Of a DNA stretch of 64,000 nucleotides, positions 12,170 through 23,668 are shown in pieces; within the stretch, counting starts at the first letter, position 1; every line of letters begins with the position of its first letter. Source of the stretch: Rhyacophila brunnea (Eukaryota > Arthropoda > Insecta > Trichoptera > Rhyacophilidae); contig JAGYXB010000956.1 in the NCBI GenBank assembly GCA_022495005.1, positions 62,001 to 126,000 on the forward strand, read 5' to 3'. The notes under the pieces were generated by a model. The model was given only the letters and a program-made list of their open reading frames with translations, did no database searches and was not told the DNA's origin. The translations under genes were made by a program, and so were the position numbers.

Positions 12170-14185
12170 AAATTGTACTTGATAGAAATAATACTGAAAT
12201 GTCATTTTGACATTTCATATTGATTTCCACAGTAACGCACGCATGTATTAATAATTTAGTTGCTAGGACCCCAGACCCCTAGCAACCAATAATAGTGGAT
12301 TGGATTACGGATTTCTTCCGAAATAACTTTTCATACGAAACAGAATTAACTGATAATGAATTCAATTCTACTTAAAGGTGGCTAAACGTATTAAAAAAAT
12401 GCATTGGCATCGTGTTTTGATATATTCGAAAAGTTTCAAATGTCTAGCTAGTCGGGAAGTTAGTTAAAAATCGATTGCAAGATTTGTACTGGATAAACAA
12501 CCACCGGACAAATAAGAATACGACCTAATAAAAACGTTGTAAAATAAAATAACAGTAATTACTTAATTTTTTATTCAGGAGGTTAGCGGGTTTAAATTGT
12601 TTTCATTACACGGTGCCCTAATAAGTGTGCGAGATCTTATAGGTTTCATATTATTTATTTTTCCATCCAACCAGTTTTCCCATCAGTGTTGCCATCTTTC
12701 TATCAAACAAATATAATATTACACTAGCTGAAATACCCGGCATCATACGAGGTCGCTTCGTTGATCCATATACATTTATCTTATCTACGAAAACAATAAT
12801 ATTTACATTCTTCAATATTAAAATATCTGTATATAAGTATACAACATGTCAAAATGATAATAATTCTTGAAACAGTCAAATAAAAGAACATCGAATTAAA
12901 ATCTAATCCAAAATATGACAATATGAATTTTGAAATTGGATGATATTTTTCAATCGTTATACTGACTACAAACGACTTGTTTTGGAAATGTTTATAAAAC
13001 AAGTGTGTGCCACTTTGAATAAGGAATAAAATTGCATATTCAGTTAATTTTAGGCCAAAACTGGAAAAGATGATTTTGGGAAATGGGCGAAACATAATAT
13101 TTAAACATTATCTGTCGTGAAAATTCAAAATTGGAATTGGCAGGAAAGATAACAAACAAACTTTTTAATATAAACAAGCTCATAATAATAATATATACCT
13201 AGATGTCAGGCGGGGCCAAGTAGAAAATGGAAATCAAACAAACAAACATAGTTTCACTTTTCTATTATAATAGATTGTCTTAATTATTATAATATGTTAT
13301 TTCGGCAAATATTATAGTAGGTTTGCGTTATCTTCCGTTCAACTGCTTCACCCCCGTTCAACAAATTTATAATTTAAAATACGTACATATTTTTTTAAGA
13401 AAATTATTATAGAACATTTTACAAAAGGTGGCATTTTATTATCATCAGCCTGAATCTGTCCACTGATGGAAGAAGGCTTTTCCAAGCTGATTCCACTTCT
13501 CTCGGTCCTGTGCGTTGCGTTGTCATGTACATAAGTGGTATTTCAGCAAATACTATGGTATGTCCTTTTTAGTATCGGCAAAGTTTTTGTTTTTTTCCTG
13601 TAATGATGAACTATGAGTTCTTTTTCTGAGTTGTCAGTAAAAAAAGTTCTCTTCGGAGTCAGATTCGAGACCTTTTTTATGTCATTCAAACATTCACAAT
13701 CACATGTGAGAGCTTTTTAAATTTTAGAGGTATGTACTATTATTTTACCAAGTTTTTATTAGCTCGTATTCTTGTTTGTCCAGTGGTTGTTTATCCGGTA
13801 CAAATCTTGCAATCGATTTTTAACTAACTTCCCGACTAGCTAGACATTTGAAACTTTTAGAATATATCAGAACGCGATTCCAATGCATTATTTTAATACT
13901 TGTAGCCATCTTTAAGTGGAATTGAATTCATTTTCAGTTAATTCTATTTTGTATGAAAAGTTCTTTCGAAAGAAATCCGTAATCCAATCCACTATTATTG
14001 GTTGCTAAGGGGGTGGTCCTAGCAACTAAATTATTAGAAAAGTTATTTCGGAAGATATCCGTAATCCAATCCACTAATATTGGTTGCTAAGTGGGTCGTC
14101 TTAGCAACTAAATTATTAACATATACGTATATGTTAATAATTTACGTGCGTTACTATGGAAATCAAAATGACATTTCAGTATTCT
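12170..14185. repeat. Large inverted repeat ('ggttgctagg' family)
   Basis: Left arm 12170-12545 and right arm 13755-14185 in opposite orientation ('agtcgggaagttagttaaaa' versus its complement; 'ttgctaggaccccagacccc' as terminus). The spacer holds about 1.2 kb including the LINE end at 13443-13535. Arms of several hundred bases and multiple copies nearby suggest a fold-back or large TIR transposon, superfamily undetermined. Confidence 0.7.
13443..13535 (-). mobile_element. RTE-like LINE, extreme 3' end
   Basis: On the - strand QDREKWNQLGKAFFHQWTDS followed by stop and a short AT tail. Lies between the arms of the 12-14 kb inverted repeat. Confidence 0.65.
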
Positions 14186-14811
14186 ATATTTGTTTGTTTG
14201 TTGCAAAATAGCAAAAAAAATGATTCGTTGACAATTGCCTTATTTGTCCTAAATTATTAATACATAGAATTGTCAAGTTTATATGATTCAAGAGAAAATT
14301 TAAAAACGTGGTATATAAAAGGCTCTTTTTCTTTTTTAAATTCAATTGCCTATCGAATTGTAAAGGTTTATTTCCTGTCGATGAAATTTTTACGCGATAT
14401 ATTGTTTTTATCGTACTAAGATTTTCAAAATTATACCTAGTATTTGTGGACAAAAAATTGTGGTACAAATAGCATAATCATATAGTATGGTTGGCAACAC
14501 TGCCACAATCGATGCGATGCCAAGGCAACTTGTTTCCAATTTCCATCTAGCGAGCAAGAATGTGAATAAAATTGGAAAGGTCAAGGAAGCGTCCGAAAAA
14601 AAAATTATCTGCGCTTTAACAATGTCTATTCTGCGCTACGTATCTACGTTTCGTAAGAAATATCTTAATCGATTTGTAATTTTACTACCATATAATATGT
14701 ACAAATACACATGTTGTTTAGGGTGTGTCTGCATATACTAATAAAGTTCCAATGTTGTAATCAGCAATTCCTATTTAAGCGAATTTATTATAAACATAAT
14801 TCAATAATAAA

Positions 14812-15005
14812 AAAAACCGGTGTGTTTACTTATGTACGCGCGTTAGAAGTTATACTTCTTTGGCGTAACAAAACCAAAAACTCATCTTTGCCATACAGCA
14901 GTTATAATCGATTCAGAAGTGCCAATGATGAATTAATAAAAAATCAGATTTTATTGGCGTGTTATTATTATTATATTCATTTCGGTCTCAAGGGTATTTT
15001 ATCGA
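14812..15005. repeat. Dispersed repeat shared with 33.6-33.9 kb
   Basis: 'gcgcgttagaagttatactt', 'cttttggcgtaacaaaac'-type and 'ttataatcgattcagaagtg' recur at 33628-33880. The 'ttcatttcggtctcaaggg' word recurs inverted at about 34160. Family unknown. Confidence 0.65.
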
Positions 15006-15121
15006 TATAGGTACCGTCAGCAATAATATTATGTATGCGAATAAATAGTATTATTGCATAGTGTACCTACGTTGGAAGAAAAAAAACTCAAATACCTGTG
15101 TTTATTTTAATTAAATTTAAT

Positions 15122-15378
15122 TAACCCCCTTAGCAACCAATAATAGTGTTTTACTTTTTACGATTTTTTTCCGAAATAATTTTCCATACAAAATAGAATT
15201 AACTGAAAATGAATTCAATTCTGCTTAAAGATGGCGAAAAGTATTAAAAGAATGCATTGGCATCGTGTTCTGATATATTCTAAAAGTTTCAAATGTCTAC
15301 CTAGTCGGGAAGTTAGTTAAAAATCTATTGCAAGATTTGTACTGGACAAACAAGAATACGAGCTAAATAAAAACGTTC
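15122..15378. repeat. Partial copy of the 12 kb inverted-repeat arm
   Basis: Same order and orientation as 12285-12535 ('agcaaccaataatagtg', 'aatgcattggcatcgtgtt', 'cgggaagttagttaaaaat'). Confidence 0.75.
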
Positions 15379-15512
15379 TAAAAAGTATTGCAAGCTCCAC
15401 ATGAATCTAATTCCTCACTTGCACAATCATCGTTTTTGGTAGCGATGTATGTACGAAGACTATGAATCTCCATACAATAATTGTGGAAGATTTAATTAAG
15501 CCTTGTATAGTG

Positions 15513-15920
15513 AAGTGCTTCTCAAACTTTTTTTTACCACGGCCCCCGAAATCAGAAAAAATCCAAGGCTCCCTTCCCCAAAAATATTAGTCTTAAGTGA
15601 CCAACAGTACTTTATTTACCATTAATTATTATTATATGTACATTTGCATCATGATTGTGGTGGATCTATTCCTTTTGGTGTCGCCAAAAACCCCCTAAGA
15701 AAAAAAAATCGTCATGAATTTGGGAACCATACTGATATCTTACAAAAACTATTAACTGTGCATAGTTTGTAATATCAGTAGATTCATCGAATTGTATTGC
15801 AAAGAAGTTGCTCTGTTTAATGCGAGATATTAATCATGTTTTTATGATTTTTTTCTTCAAATACTGAAATATTTCGCGGCTCCCTGGCAGGAAGGAAGCC
15901 ACTCAGTTTGAGAAGTACTG
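15513..15920. mobile_element. hAT MITE ('cagtacttctcaaac' type)
   Basis: 408 bp. Left 'aagtgcttctcaaac', right 'gtttgagaagtactg'. Flanks GTATAGTG and GTATAGTT (7 of 8). Confidence 0.75.
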
Positions 15921-16254
15921 GTATAGTTGTGCTTTTTGGACAATCTTGTGCAAATAATTTACATTCTTTTATTATAATATAACAATAAATTGTAAGTAAG
16001 TATGTTTTATTTTTGATGTTTATATACTTTTATTTTTTAAATTAAAATTTGGGTGGAAAGATTAAATTTTTAAAAGAGTGGTTTTAGTAACACATTTTCA
16101 TCACAGGGAGGAGGTCCGCGAAACTTGATGCACGTTGTAAGGGGTCCACGATACCGAAAAGGTTGCGGAACACTGGTATAGATGATTGATTAGTGGATAT
16201 GAATGAATTGGAGAGACGGTCGCGATAGTCGGTTTACTTTTCACTAGGTGGAGA

Positions 16255-16805
16255 AATTACGGAAAGGTTAGTATCATACACAAAGAGGATCCTAAAAGGA
16301 TCATAATATGGGCCTACACTGAGTGGAAGTTGTATCAAGAGTGTTGGGAATTGTGGATTGTTTTGAGGATTGTAAATAAGCAACGTAGTTTTAATATACG
16401 ATTTACTTTATTTACATTAATCTGCATGAATATTATTATACAGAAGGATCACATTTTATATGCGCGTGTGCTCTAAATAACCGATGACAACTATCACGCC
16501 ACACACAGGTGCGGCATAAGAAGGGGAAGAAGAATCTGTCTCCCTCTTACTTCGGCGGAGCGAGCGCTAGATGTCGACACGTACTTCTTTATTCTATTAT
16601 ATTATTCTATTAGATGGCTATATCTCAACAAAGAGATTTTTATTTGTACGAGAATTGGAGTTTAACCACTTGCTGAACTTATTAGGTCCACACTCTGACA
16701 CCGAACCAAAATAAATTTTCCAGACCCGGAATTTGAACCCGGGACCCGCGTCAACATAATAAGCTGACTTGTTACCGCTCGGCCATCGTGGGCGTGCAAA
16801 TAAAC
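16255..16805 (-). mobile_element. tRNA-derived SINE (family B), split copy
   Basis: The - strand head (about 16797-16726) has box A 'gatggccgagcggtaa' and box B 'cgggttcaaattccgg', like a leucine/serine-type tRNA. The body ('ggacctaataagttcagcaa') matches the other family B copies. The tail word 'ggatcctaaaaggatcata' appears only at about 16290, so some 260 bp of other sequence (16350-16620) separates the two parts. Confidence 0.6.
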
Positions 16806-17228
16806 GAATGTATTTCGTCGCAGATTGAGAGCACCACTCCAAGAAACATTTAATGGGTTTGATTTTGGCCTATTGTATCGGGGGAAAAGTTTGCGAACTA
16901 TTTATTATTTACGGGCAAATAATATAATAATTTATTGTTTTGTCATATAGTAATGTCTGTCATAATATCATTTAAATCAGTGGCTTTCGGACAATACTAG
17001 TAGATTCTAATTATGGTTAAGTATAATAAACTATTTTTATATATGCATAATAAACGTTATAAAAATTAGATAATGGAGTAATCCTCGACGTTGGTTAGTA
17101 ATTAAGGAATTAATTGATATTTAACTTAATTTAATATACTAAAACCGATAGCCAACCTTATAGTTATAACCCAATTCGATAAGAATTTCATGTAACAACT
17201 ACTAGTTAAAATCGTCGTAATTATCTAA

Positions 17229-17372
17229 GGTGCCCGTAGTTTAATTGGTAAAACATATTGGCGCGAATCCAGCAGATACAGGTTCAAGTCCCGTCGGGTG
17301 TCGTATTTTTTTTCTACAAAACGATTTTTTCTAGTGTGTATATGCATGAGATGTTTTCAAATTATGTATATT
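17229..17372 (+). mobile_element. tRNA-derived SINE (family A)
   Basis: The tRNA-like head 'ggtgcccgtagtttaattgg' has box B 'caggttcaagtcccg' and acceptor pairing GCCCG/CGGGT. The tail 'cgattttttctagtgtgt' followed by 'gttttcaaattatgta' is shared with the array units and with 3862-3965. Confidence 0.7.
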
Positions 17373-17762
17373 CCTAATTATGGTACCTATCTCCCTTCCT
17401 CGTCGTCACACTCATGAGTCATCACTGAGAATCGTGGACATTGTGTAATTAGGTACTGCGGAATTCTGGGTCAGCTTTCTCTAACTTTACTTATCCTCTG
17501 CAAGCCTTGTTGTGGTTGCTATCGATTTTCCAATAAGTTCTTTCATCGATCTCTCCTCTCATCGGTGTTCGCTTGTAGCCTTTTATAAATACCAGGCACT
17601 CTATCCAGAACAATTAGCCTTTCGGGACTTACTGAGCCACGGCAAACGGTATGCCTGGAAAATCGCACAATACGAAGACGCACAGAGGATAGTCTATCGC
17701 TGAAGTGGATATCTTACAGTAGATACTGAAGTATTGGTTATGTTTTCCACCCTGGATACCCT

Positions 17763-18510
17763 ACTAGGGATCCCGAGCTATTTTCGATACCTATGAATCC
17801 CGGGATTGATAAACATAATCCCGGGATTTCGGGATTATTTTTTTATCAATTTTTATGGAAAATAAAAGAAAAGCGAAAATATAACCAAAAAAAAATACTT
17901 TTAATAAAAAATAACTACATTAGAAATAAACTGAGTTTGAATGAAGTTTGATTTATACCCATGTGTAGGTTGCCGATTCATTTTATTTTTTCACATGAAT
18001 TATTAAAAATGAGAAAGATTGGGAAAAAACAATGCTTCGCACTTTTAACAAAGTAATTCTACCATGATATCATACGTTTTACGGCAGTTTCATATTTGGC
18101 TGACTAATTAGATTTACGAAGCGGAAAGGCCATAAGTACGCCATGATTATTTGCTTTACTATTTTAAATCTCGCTAATCCATTCATTAAGTCTTCACTAT
18201 CAGAAACAGCAATCTCCTATTAAATTCACATTATTATTTATATTACAATATTATTTACTCCATTAAACTTGTGTTTTTCCAAGATTGAACGTATGTAATA
18301 TTATTAACAATAAATGTCTTAAATAGTATAAATTATACTAGATTTATTTTTGACCGATTTTATCAATGTTATTTGTAAATATAAAATTTTTATATTAACA
18401 ATGGAAAAAATGCCAATCCCGGGACCAGTCCCGGGATCCCGGGATTGTCAAATTGTAATCCCAAAATCCCGGGATCAGAATTTTGGCTCGGGATTGGATT
18501 CCCTAGTCGT
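17763..18510. mobile_element. TIR element rich in 'tcccgggat' words
   Basis: Left 'ctagggatcccgagctattt', right 'ggctcgggattggattcccta' in inverted arrangement, with multiple 'tcccgggat' copies near both ends and an AT-rich centre. No clear TSD. The right edge abuts a LINE fragment. Confidence 0.5.
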
Positions 18511-18511
18511 C

Positions 18512-18950
18512 ACTAACACCATACCTCAACGTCAAGAAAACCATCACGCGGTGCCCAATCTGTTGATATCATTCCGATTGATGCGGTATTTATGTATAGG
18601 TTCATTAAAAAACTAAAGAACACTCACTCTTTAGGACCAGATAATGTCCCAACATTTTTTTTAAAGGTGCGTATTGACTTTGTCAAAGGCTTTATATATT
18701 TAATATTGTGATAGAGATGGGTATCTTTCCGGAAATGTGGAAGATGTCAAAGGTTACTCCAATCTATAAGAGTGGTGCCGAGTCATCAGTGGAGAATTAT
18801 AGACCGGTAGCTGTTCTCTTGACATCAGCAAAAATTATTGAGATGATTATGCATAACATGATTTCTCTGAAAATTGAGTCATTTATAATAAATGAGCAGC
18901 ATCCATTTGAAGTAGGCCGATCAACGGAAACTAACCTGATGGTCTGTAAA
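18512..18950 (+). mobile_element. Fragment of the same jockey/CR1-like LINE
   Basis: Codes for IFPEMWKMSKVTPIYKSGAE and MHNMISLKIESFIINEQH, closely matching the RT of the LINE at 51632-54337 (residue blocks around 52750-52985). Truncated on both sides and frameshifted near 18700. Confidence 0.85.
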
Positions 18951-18998
18951 TACACGTCCGATATCTTTATCATTGTTATAATATACGTACCTACTTAA

Positions 18999-19388
18999 GG
19001 GGGAGAGGCACACCAGCAGAGAACCTAGCGGGAAAATTCGAAGGTTGCAATTTGAGATTTTTTTTTTGATAATTTACAATTTCAACTGTATTAATTAATT
19101 AATATGTATCTGAAAACATTAAAAAGATTTTTTTTAATTGAAAGATAAACTTACAATTGTAAAAAATGTAATAAAATTTGAATTCGTTGCAGAGTCACAT
19201 CTTATTATTACATTATATTTTATGGTTATTACATTATATTTTTTAAATTTAAAAAAAAAATCTTTTTAATGTTTTCAGATACATATTTATTAATTAATAC
19301 AGTTGAAATTATAAATTATCAAAAAAAAATCTCAAATTGCAAGCTTCGTATTATTCCGCTAGGTTCTCTGTTGGCATGCCACTCCCCC
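18999..19388. mobile_element. 390 bp fold-back element between TTAA sites
   Basis: Left arm 'gggggagaggcacaccagca', then 'gagaacctagcggga', mirrored by 'ccgctaggttctctgttggc' and 'atgccactccccc'. The arms continue as 'ttgcaatttgagatttttt' and are nearly symmetrical to the centre. Flanked by TTAA at 18995-18998 and 19389-19392. Confidence 0.85.
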
Positions 19389-19438
19389 TTAATTACTTAA
19401 TTTAAATGAACTATTTAATATATTTTATCCATCTAAAC

Positions 19439-19714
19439 CAATGATACTCTACCTTTTTTTTCTTCGGGCCAAATACATATATTTGTAAAGTAACGCGGGC
19501 CGCATCACTAATGGTGTGACGAAAAAAATCATGAAACCCCCCCTTTTTTACAAAACATTTTTGAGATTTTAAAAATTATAAACAAAAGTAATGTGTATCC
19601 AAGCGTTTATTTCAAAATTAAAAACCATGTTCCAGATAATAAATGTGTTTCGGGCCGCATATAAAAGCTTAAAGGGCCGCATGTGGCCCGAGGGCCGTAG
19701 GTTGAGTATCGCTG
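19439..19714. mobile_element. hAT MITE with perfect 8-bp TSD
   Basis: 276 bp. Ends 'caatgatactctacct' and 'aggttgagtatcgctg'. TSD ATCTAAAC at 19431-19438 and 19715-19722. Interior has 'cgggccgcat' words. Confidence 0.85.
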
Positions 19715-20213
19715 ATCTAAACCGGTCGCAATTTTATAGATTACGCGGTATTAAAATAATAAAATTAAATACACCCTATTTTACGGTGACACCTGTGTAC
19801 AAAATAAGAAAGCTATGGCGTCGATTATTCGATGACCGGGTTACTCAGTTCCATCCCGTCGCCACGGTATAAACTTCGTTCTACAAAGGATGTGAATGCA
19901 TTAGCATTAATATACGCATACTGGGGAGCGAATCAAATGACCCCTAGGCGAGTAAAAACGCTCCCTGTTTGTCATTGCTCAAAACTGATATGGTAAGTCT
20001 ATTATAATTATTATTATTAATTATGCTATTATTTTTAAGCACGCTTTTTAGATGTTATTAAGTAACGACTCAGATATTATATTATTTATTCTCGAAAATT
20101 ACTCATTTCCTCATTAATAAAATCGAATTATTATTTGATACATAATGTATAATATGATAAAGTAGGTAGGTATGTATATTTAATAATTAATGGCTATACC
20201 CCATCAGCTAGAG

Positions 20214-20929
20214 CAGGGGGGGCAAACTGTGGCCCGCCGGGTATTTTTTTGCGGCCCGCCATCATTAATTGTACTTCTGATTACGAATAACTTTTTTATA
20301 TTTTTTTTTAAATATTGACAATAGATTAAAATTTGAAGAATTCGTTGTTTCGTAAATGTATTATCTCAGTACGTCTTCCTTGCGTCTCGTCTCACACTAT
20401 ATAACCACTACTTTCTACGTTGAACATCGATTGGGAATGAATGGAAAGAAATTTCGGATTGTAATCTCGCTCTGGATGTAGATATTGTATGTAGATCAAT
20501 ATATATTGATAGTGTACCGAAAGAGCTATAACTTGAGATTATTGATCTGCAGTGTGACAATGATTTAAGAGAATTGCATCGTCGTGAAGAAATCTCCAAA
20601 TTTTACAATGCCCTTAATTCAGACAAATTCGACCAACTAAAAGATTATGCAAGAAAAATGTTCGTTATTTTTGGATCAACCTATAAATGTGAACAAACAT
20701 TTTCGATCATGAACCTCAATAAAAATTCTTTACTATCAAATATCTCCGATGCCCACTTAGAAGCAGTTTTGAGAATATCAATACAAAATTAACACCTGAA
20801 TTTAAAAAATGTTTATTTTTCGTGATAATAAATAGTGTATATCTATAAATGGTATTTTACTTGCGGCCCGTCGCTCATTTGGAATTCTTGAATTTGGCCC
20901 TCCATCCAAAAAGTTTGCCCCCCCCCCTG
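20214..20929 (+). mobile_element. hAT element with transposase C-terminus, perfect TSD
   Basis: 716 bp. Left end 'caggggggcaaactgtggcc', right end 'agtttgccccccccctg'. TSD AGCTAGAG at 20206-20213 and 20930-20937. Inside, 20574-20792 encodes a hAT dimerisation-domain remnant. Confidence 0.9.
20550..20792 (+). pseudogene. hAT transposase C-terminal dimerisation remnant
   Basis: About 80 codons with KMFVIFGSTYKCEQTFSIMN and LLSNISDAHLEAVLRIS, the pattern of the hAT family C-terminal dimerisation region (S.Y.CE..FS.MN...). It ends at a natural stop. The catalytic part is absent, so it is a remnant of an internally deleted element. Confidence 0.8.
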
Positions 20930-21916
20930 AGCTAGAGAGTCGTCGAGCAGCCACTAGGTAGGTACCTAACCTACCTATATGATGCATTTTTTCGAGATTT
21001 GGTAATATATTAATCGTATGCAGTACATAGACCTGCAATAAAGTAATATTTTCATAGACAATTCGCACATTATGTTTCTTTATAGTTATACTCTGCTGCT
21101 TCATCGTGATCAGATGCAGAACAGTGCTGTCATATAGCGACTCCTCGCCATTTATTTACCACAATATGCATTTTACCTACTTATAAATAGTATCTCAACC
21201 ATAAAATCATTTATTGTATGTTGAATTTATTATTATTACCATGTTATCATTACTCAATGTTTTAAAAAGTCCAATATCTACTTAATATTCCAAAACCTGA
21301 GCCCTGGGCAGTACCGATACGTATGAATGACAATATTACTTTTTATACGACATTTTAATAAGTTTATTTAACACTTTAGAGCTGCAGACACACGGCATTG
21401 CAGTGGACGTGCGTCGACGCAAGGATATCATTTGATTCCAATTATAATCACCAATTGGATTTATTTTGACAATAAGTACCTATGTAATTTTAAAAAAATT
21501 AACTCAAAAACTGCTCGACCAATATTTATGAAAATTACACCGCTTATAGTCTACATTATTGGTGCCAATATACTAGAGTTGTTTAATAGCATCTCGACGT
21601 AGGTACTTGCAACAATCCATCTCGGGTAAGTAAAGTGGTCAGATAGTAACAGTGGAGTGGTGAGATGAGATGCGAGTAGAGAATGAGCACCAAGATCTAA
21701 TCGTTCAATTCATGATGATTCAATGATTCTCTGAACTGTTAATAATAATTGTCATCAATACAAATGTGCACATATATTTCCGTTTTAAATTATTATTATT
21801 ATTTTCAATTGTAATTATTGTAAGTGTGTCGAAATTATTATAGTCATCATCTAAGGTGTGTGGCTGCTGGCTACTATAGGTATATTATAAAGGTTGAAAA
21901 CCCTTAACCTGACCTG

Positions 21917-22590
21917 CGAGTCTATTCTATACACAGGGCTGCTTTCGGTCCGCTACGTCAGCTAAATAGGGTAGGAAAGTATCGAATTATTAATACTTAT
22001 TGTAACAATTACAATAATTTAGTGTTAATTGTTACAATAAGTGCTATGTTTTAACAGCACCTCTCTTCTCTGTGATAAATTTTAGACCGAGATAGACGGT
22101 TTTGACAGTTCAGACCATGGCCCCTACAGGGGTGGGGCTGACAGGGCTCTAGGCTGGGGTGGGTTGATCAGATAAATAAGATAAATACGCGCTATTATAC
22201 TTCATGACCATTAACATTTTAAATTATATAAATGAACAATGTAATTTTTGATTATTGTGTGTCGATACTCGGCAACTCCATAATTAAAGTAGATGTATTA
22301 AAAATAGAAAAAAATCATTAATAATACACTGAATAGGTGCCCCTAATTTGAGCTGAAACACAATTTGAAAAATGTTAATGTCTTTAACTGCCTTTAATCT
22401 TAGAGATAGATAGGGGGCCCGCCAAATATCCTAGCCTGAGGGCCTGCTTCAGGATGTGGGAGTCATGGTTCAGACGGTTAACTTATTGTAATTGTTACTA
22501 TAAGTAATAGTAAGTAATAATTCTATACTTTCCTACCCTATTTAGCTGCCGTAGCGGACCGCAAGCAGGCTTGTGTATGGAATAGATCCG
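21917..22590. mobile_element. Harbinger-type TIR element related to the 35.4 kb MITE, CTG duplication
   Basis: The left end 'cgagtctattctatacac' and the right end 'gtgtatggaatagatccg' are inverted copies. The inverted similarity continues through 'gctaaatagggtaggaaag'. It is flanked by CTG at 21914-21916 and 22591-22593. The ends and the word 'cttattgtaacaattac' are shared with the palindrome at 35378-35683. The interior (about 22120-22460) is a reversed partial copy of the 'cagtggcgcaccc' hAT family. Confidence 0.7.
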
Positions 22591-22620
22591 CTGGATATTA
22601 AAATGAAATAAAGCTCTTAC

Positions 22621-22714
22621 CGGTATCTTTGGTGTTGGCGGTTCTCTGCCCTGAAGTCAGCAGGATAAGGGATGCCAGAAGTATTCCTGGAAGACCACTT
22701 CCACTGCGCACCAT
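22621..22714 (-). CDS. First coding exon of an unidentified secreted or membrane protein
   Basis: Reading the - strand from ATG at 22714 gives 31 residues: MVRSGSGLPG, the hydrophobic run ILLASLILLTSG, then QRTANTKDT. This is a classical signal peptide with a basic n-region, an h-region and a likely cleavage site near SG-Q. It ends at a strong donor, G|GTAAGAG (phase 1). The stretch is GC-richer than its surroundings and a CpG-rich region lies 400-750 bp upstream, as expected for a 5' exon. I cannot identify the protein, because the following exons are not recognisable between 1 and 22620 and may lie outside the window. A chance signal-like ORF is possible but unlikely given the donor and composition. 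Confidence 0.6.
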
Positions 22715-23089
22715 TTTTAATTAATTTAGATTCCCTTATTATTACCTTTTAGCACAAGTCCTAGGTCACCTAGGTCTATTCTGAATCTCGGTCGATTACA
22801 GTGGAAGCAAAAATACTCAATGATAATATACACGTTTTTTTTAGATCCAAAATAACAACTGGGGTAATCGTTTTAAATTTTTTTTTCTGTAAAATAGTTT
22901 AACAACTTTGTCGCTTTAATATTTGATAAACAATAAATTATAATTAATAACATAAGTATTTTAACATTAGTGGTTTTGATATATATGATCACTATTTTGT
23001 TGTGGTTATCTTGTACTGTTAAGAATGTTTTATTGAGCAATGTTGCAATTTTTTTTTAAATAATACGCAGTTTAATATTCGTATATGAA

Positions 23090-23460
23090 AAACTTTTGAA
23101 TTTTCCGTCAACTGTCACTTTTGGAACATGTAAACTTAGTTTGCCGCGCACTTTCCCGCGTTTTTTTTCGACTGCGTTTTGTTTTCGCGACCAAATTTGA
23201 ATGTTGTGACAGGAGGCGGGTGCGATTTCGATTCGCGCGAAATACAAATTGAACCGTCGATGATGAGAACGATCTCCGGCAGACGCGATAATCAAATTGA
23301 GAGACTGCCCAGCGCGGAGCGGTTCGCCGACTGGTTTTCTATTCCGGACGAACGCCGTCGAAGACTGCAGAGTGGTGGCACACGGACCAAACGGATTCGA
23401 AGCAACAGTCATATTTCGTTCTTGCCGTTTCAAAATTAATAGACATAAGCGTTGCATGGG
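23090..23460 (-). promoter_or_regulatory. CpG-rich island, candidate promoter or 5'UTR
   Basis: CpG-dense sequence (CCGCGC, TTTCGCG, TTCGCGCG and others) in an otherwise CpG-poor AT-rich region. It lies 380-750 bp upstream of the signal-peptide exon on the - strand. Open frames run on both strands, which is usual for CpG-rich DNA and is not proof of coding. An acceptor-like pyrimidine tract with CAG on the - strand near 22900 would fit a 5'UTR intron between this region and the exon. Confidence 0.45.
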
Positions 23461-23668
23461 CATCTACGTCAGGGTTAGCGAACCTCTTTACGTACGCGTG
23501 CCAAAATTTCACAAATATTATTTTTCTACTGTCTGGCGTGTCGAGCAGTTATAGCGAAAAAATAGTTTTTAAAAATTCTATTTAAAAATGATTATGTTCT
23601 AAATACCACTGACAGAACATAGCACACATACAGATTTATAACTTTTTCAATTACGTCATATCTGTCTG

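Noticed and set aside
14184..15010. Several 84-99 codon open frames
   Set aside because: They lie in dispersed repeats and have low-complexity AT-driven composition.
16095..16180. hAT MITE ending 'gttgcggaacactg'
   Set aside because: A plausible right end, but no left end or duplication was found.
16726..16797. tRNA-Leu/Ser-like gene on the minus strand
   Set aside because: Good box A and B, but it is continuous with a SINE body seen at two other places, and the anticodon arm is not convincing.
23056..23463. 135-codon open frame on the minus strand as a protein gene
   Set aside because: CpG-rich DNA is open on both strands here and the product has no recognisable domain; promoter/5'UTR is the simpler reading.
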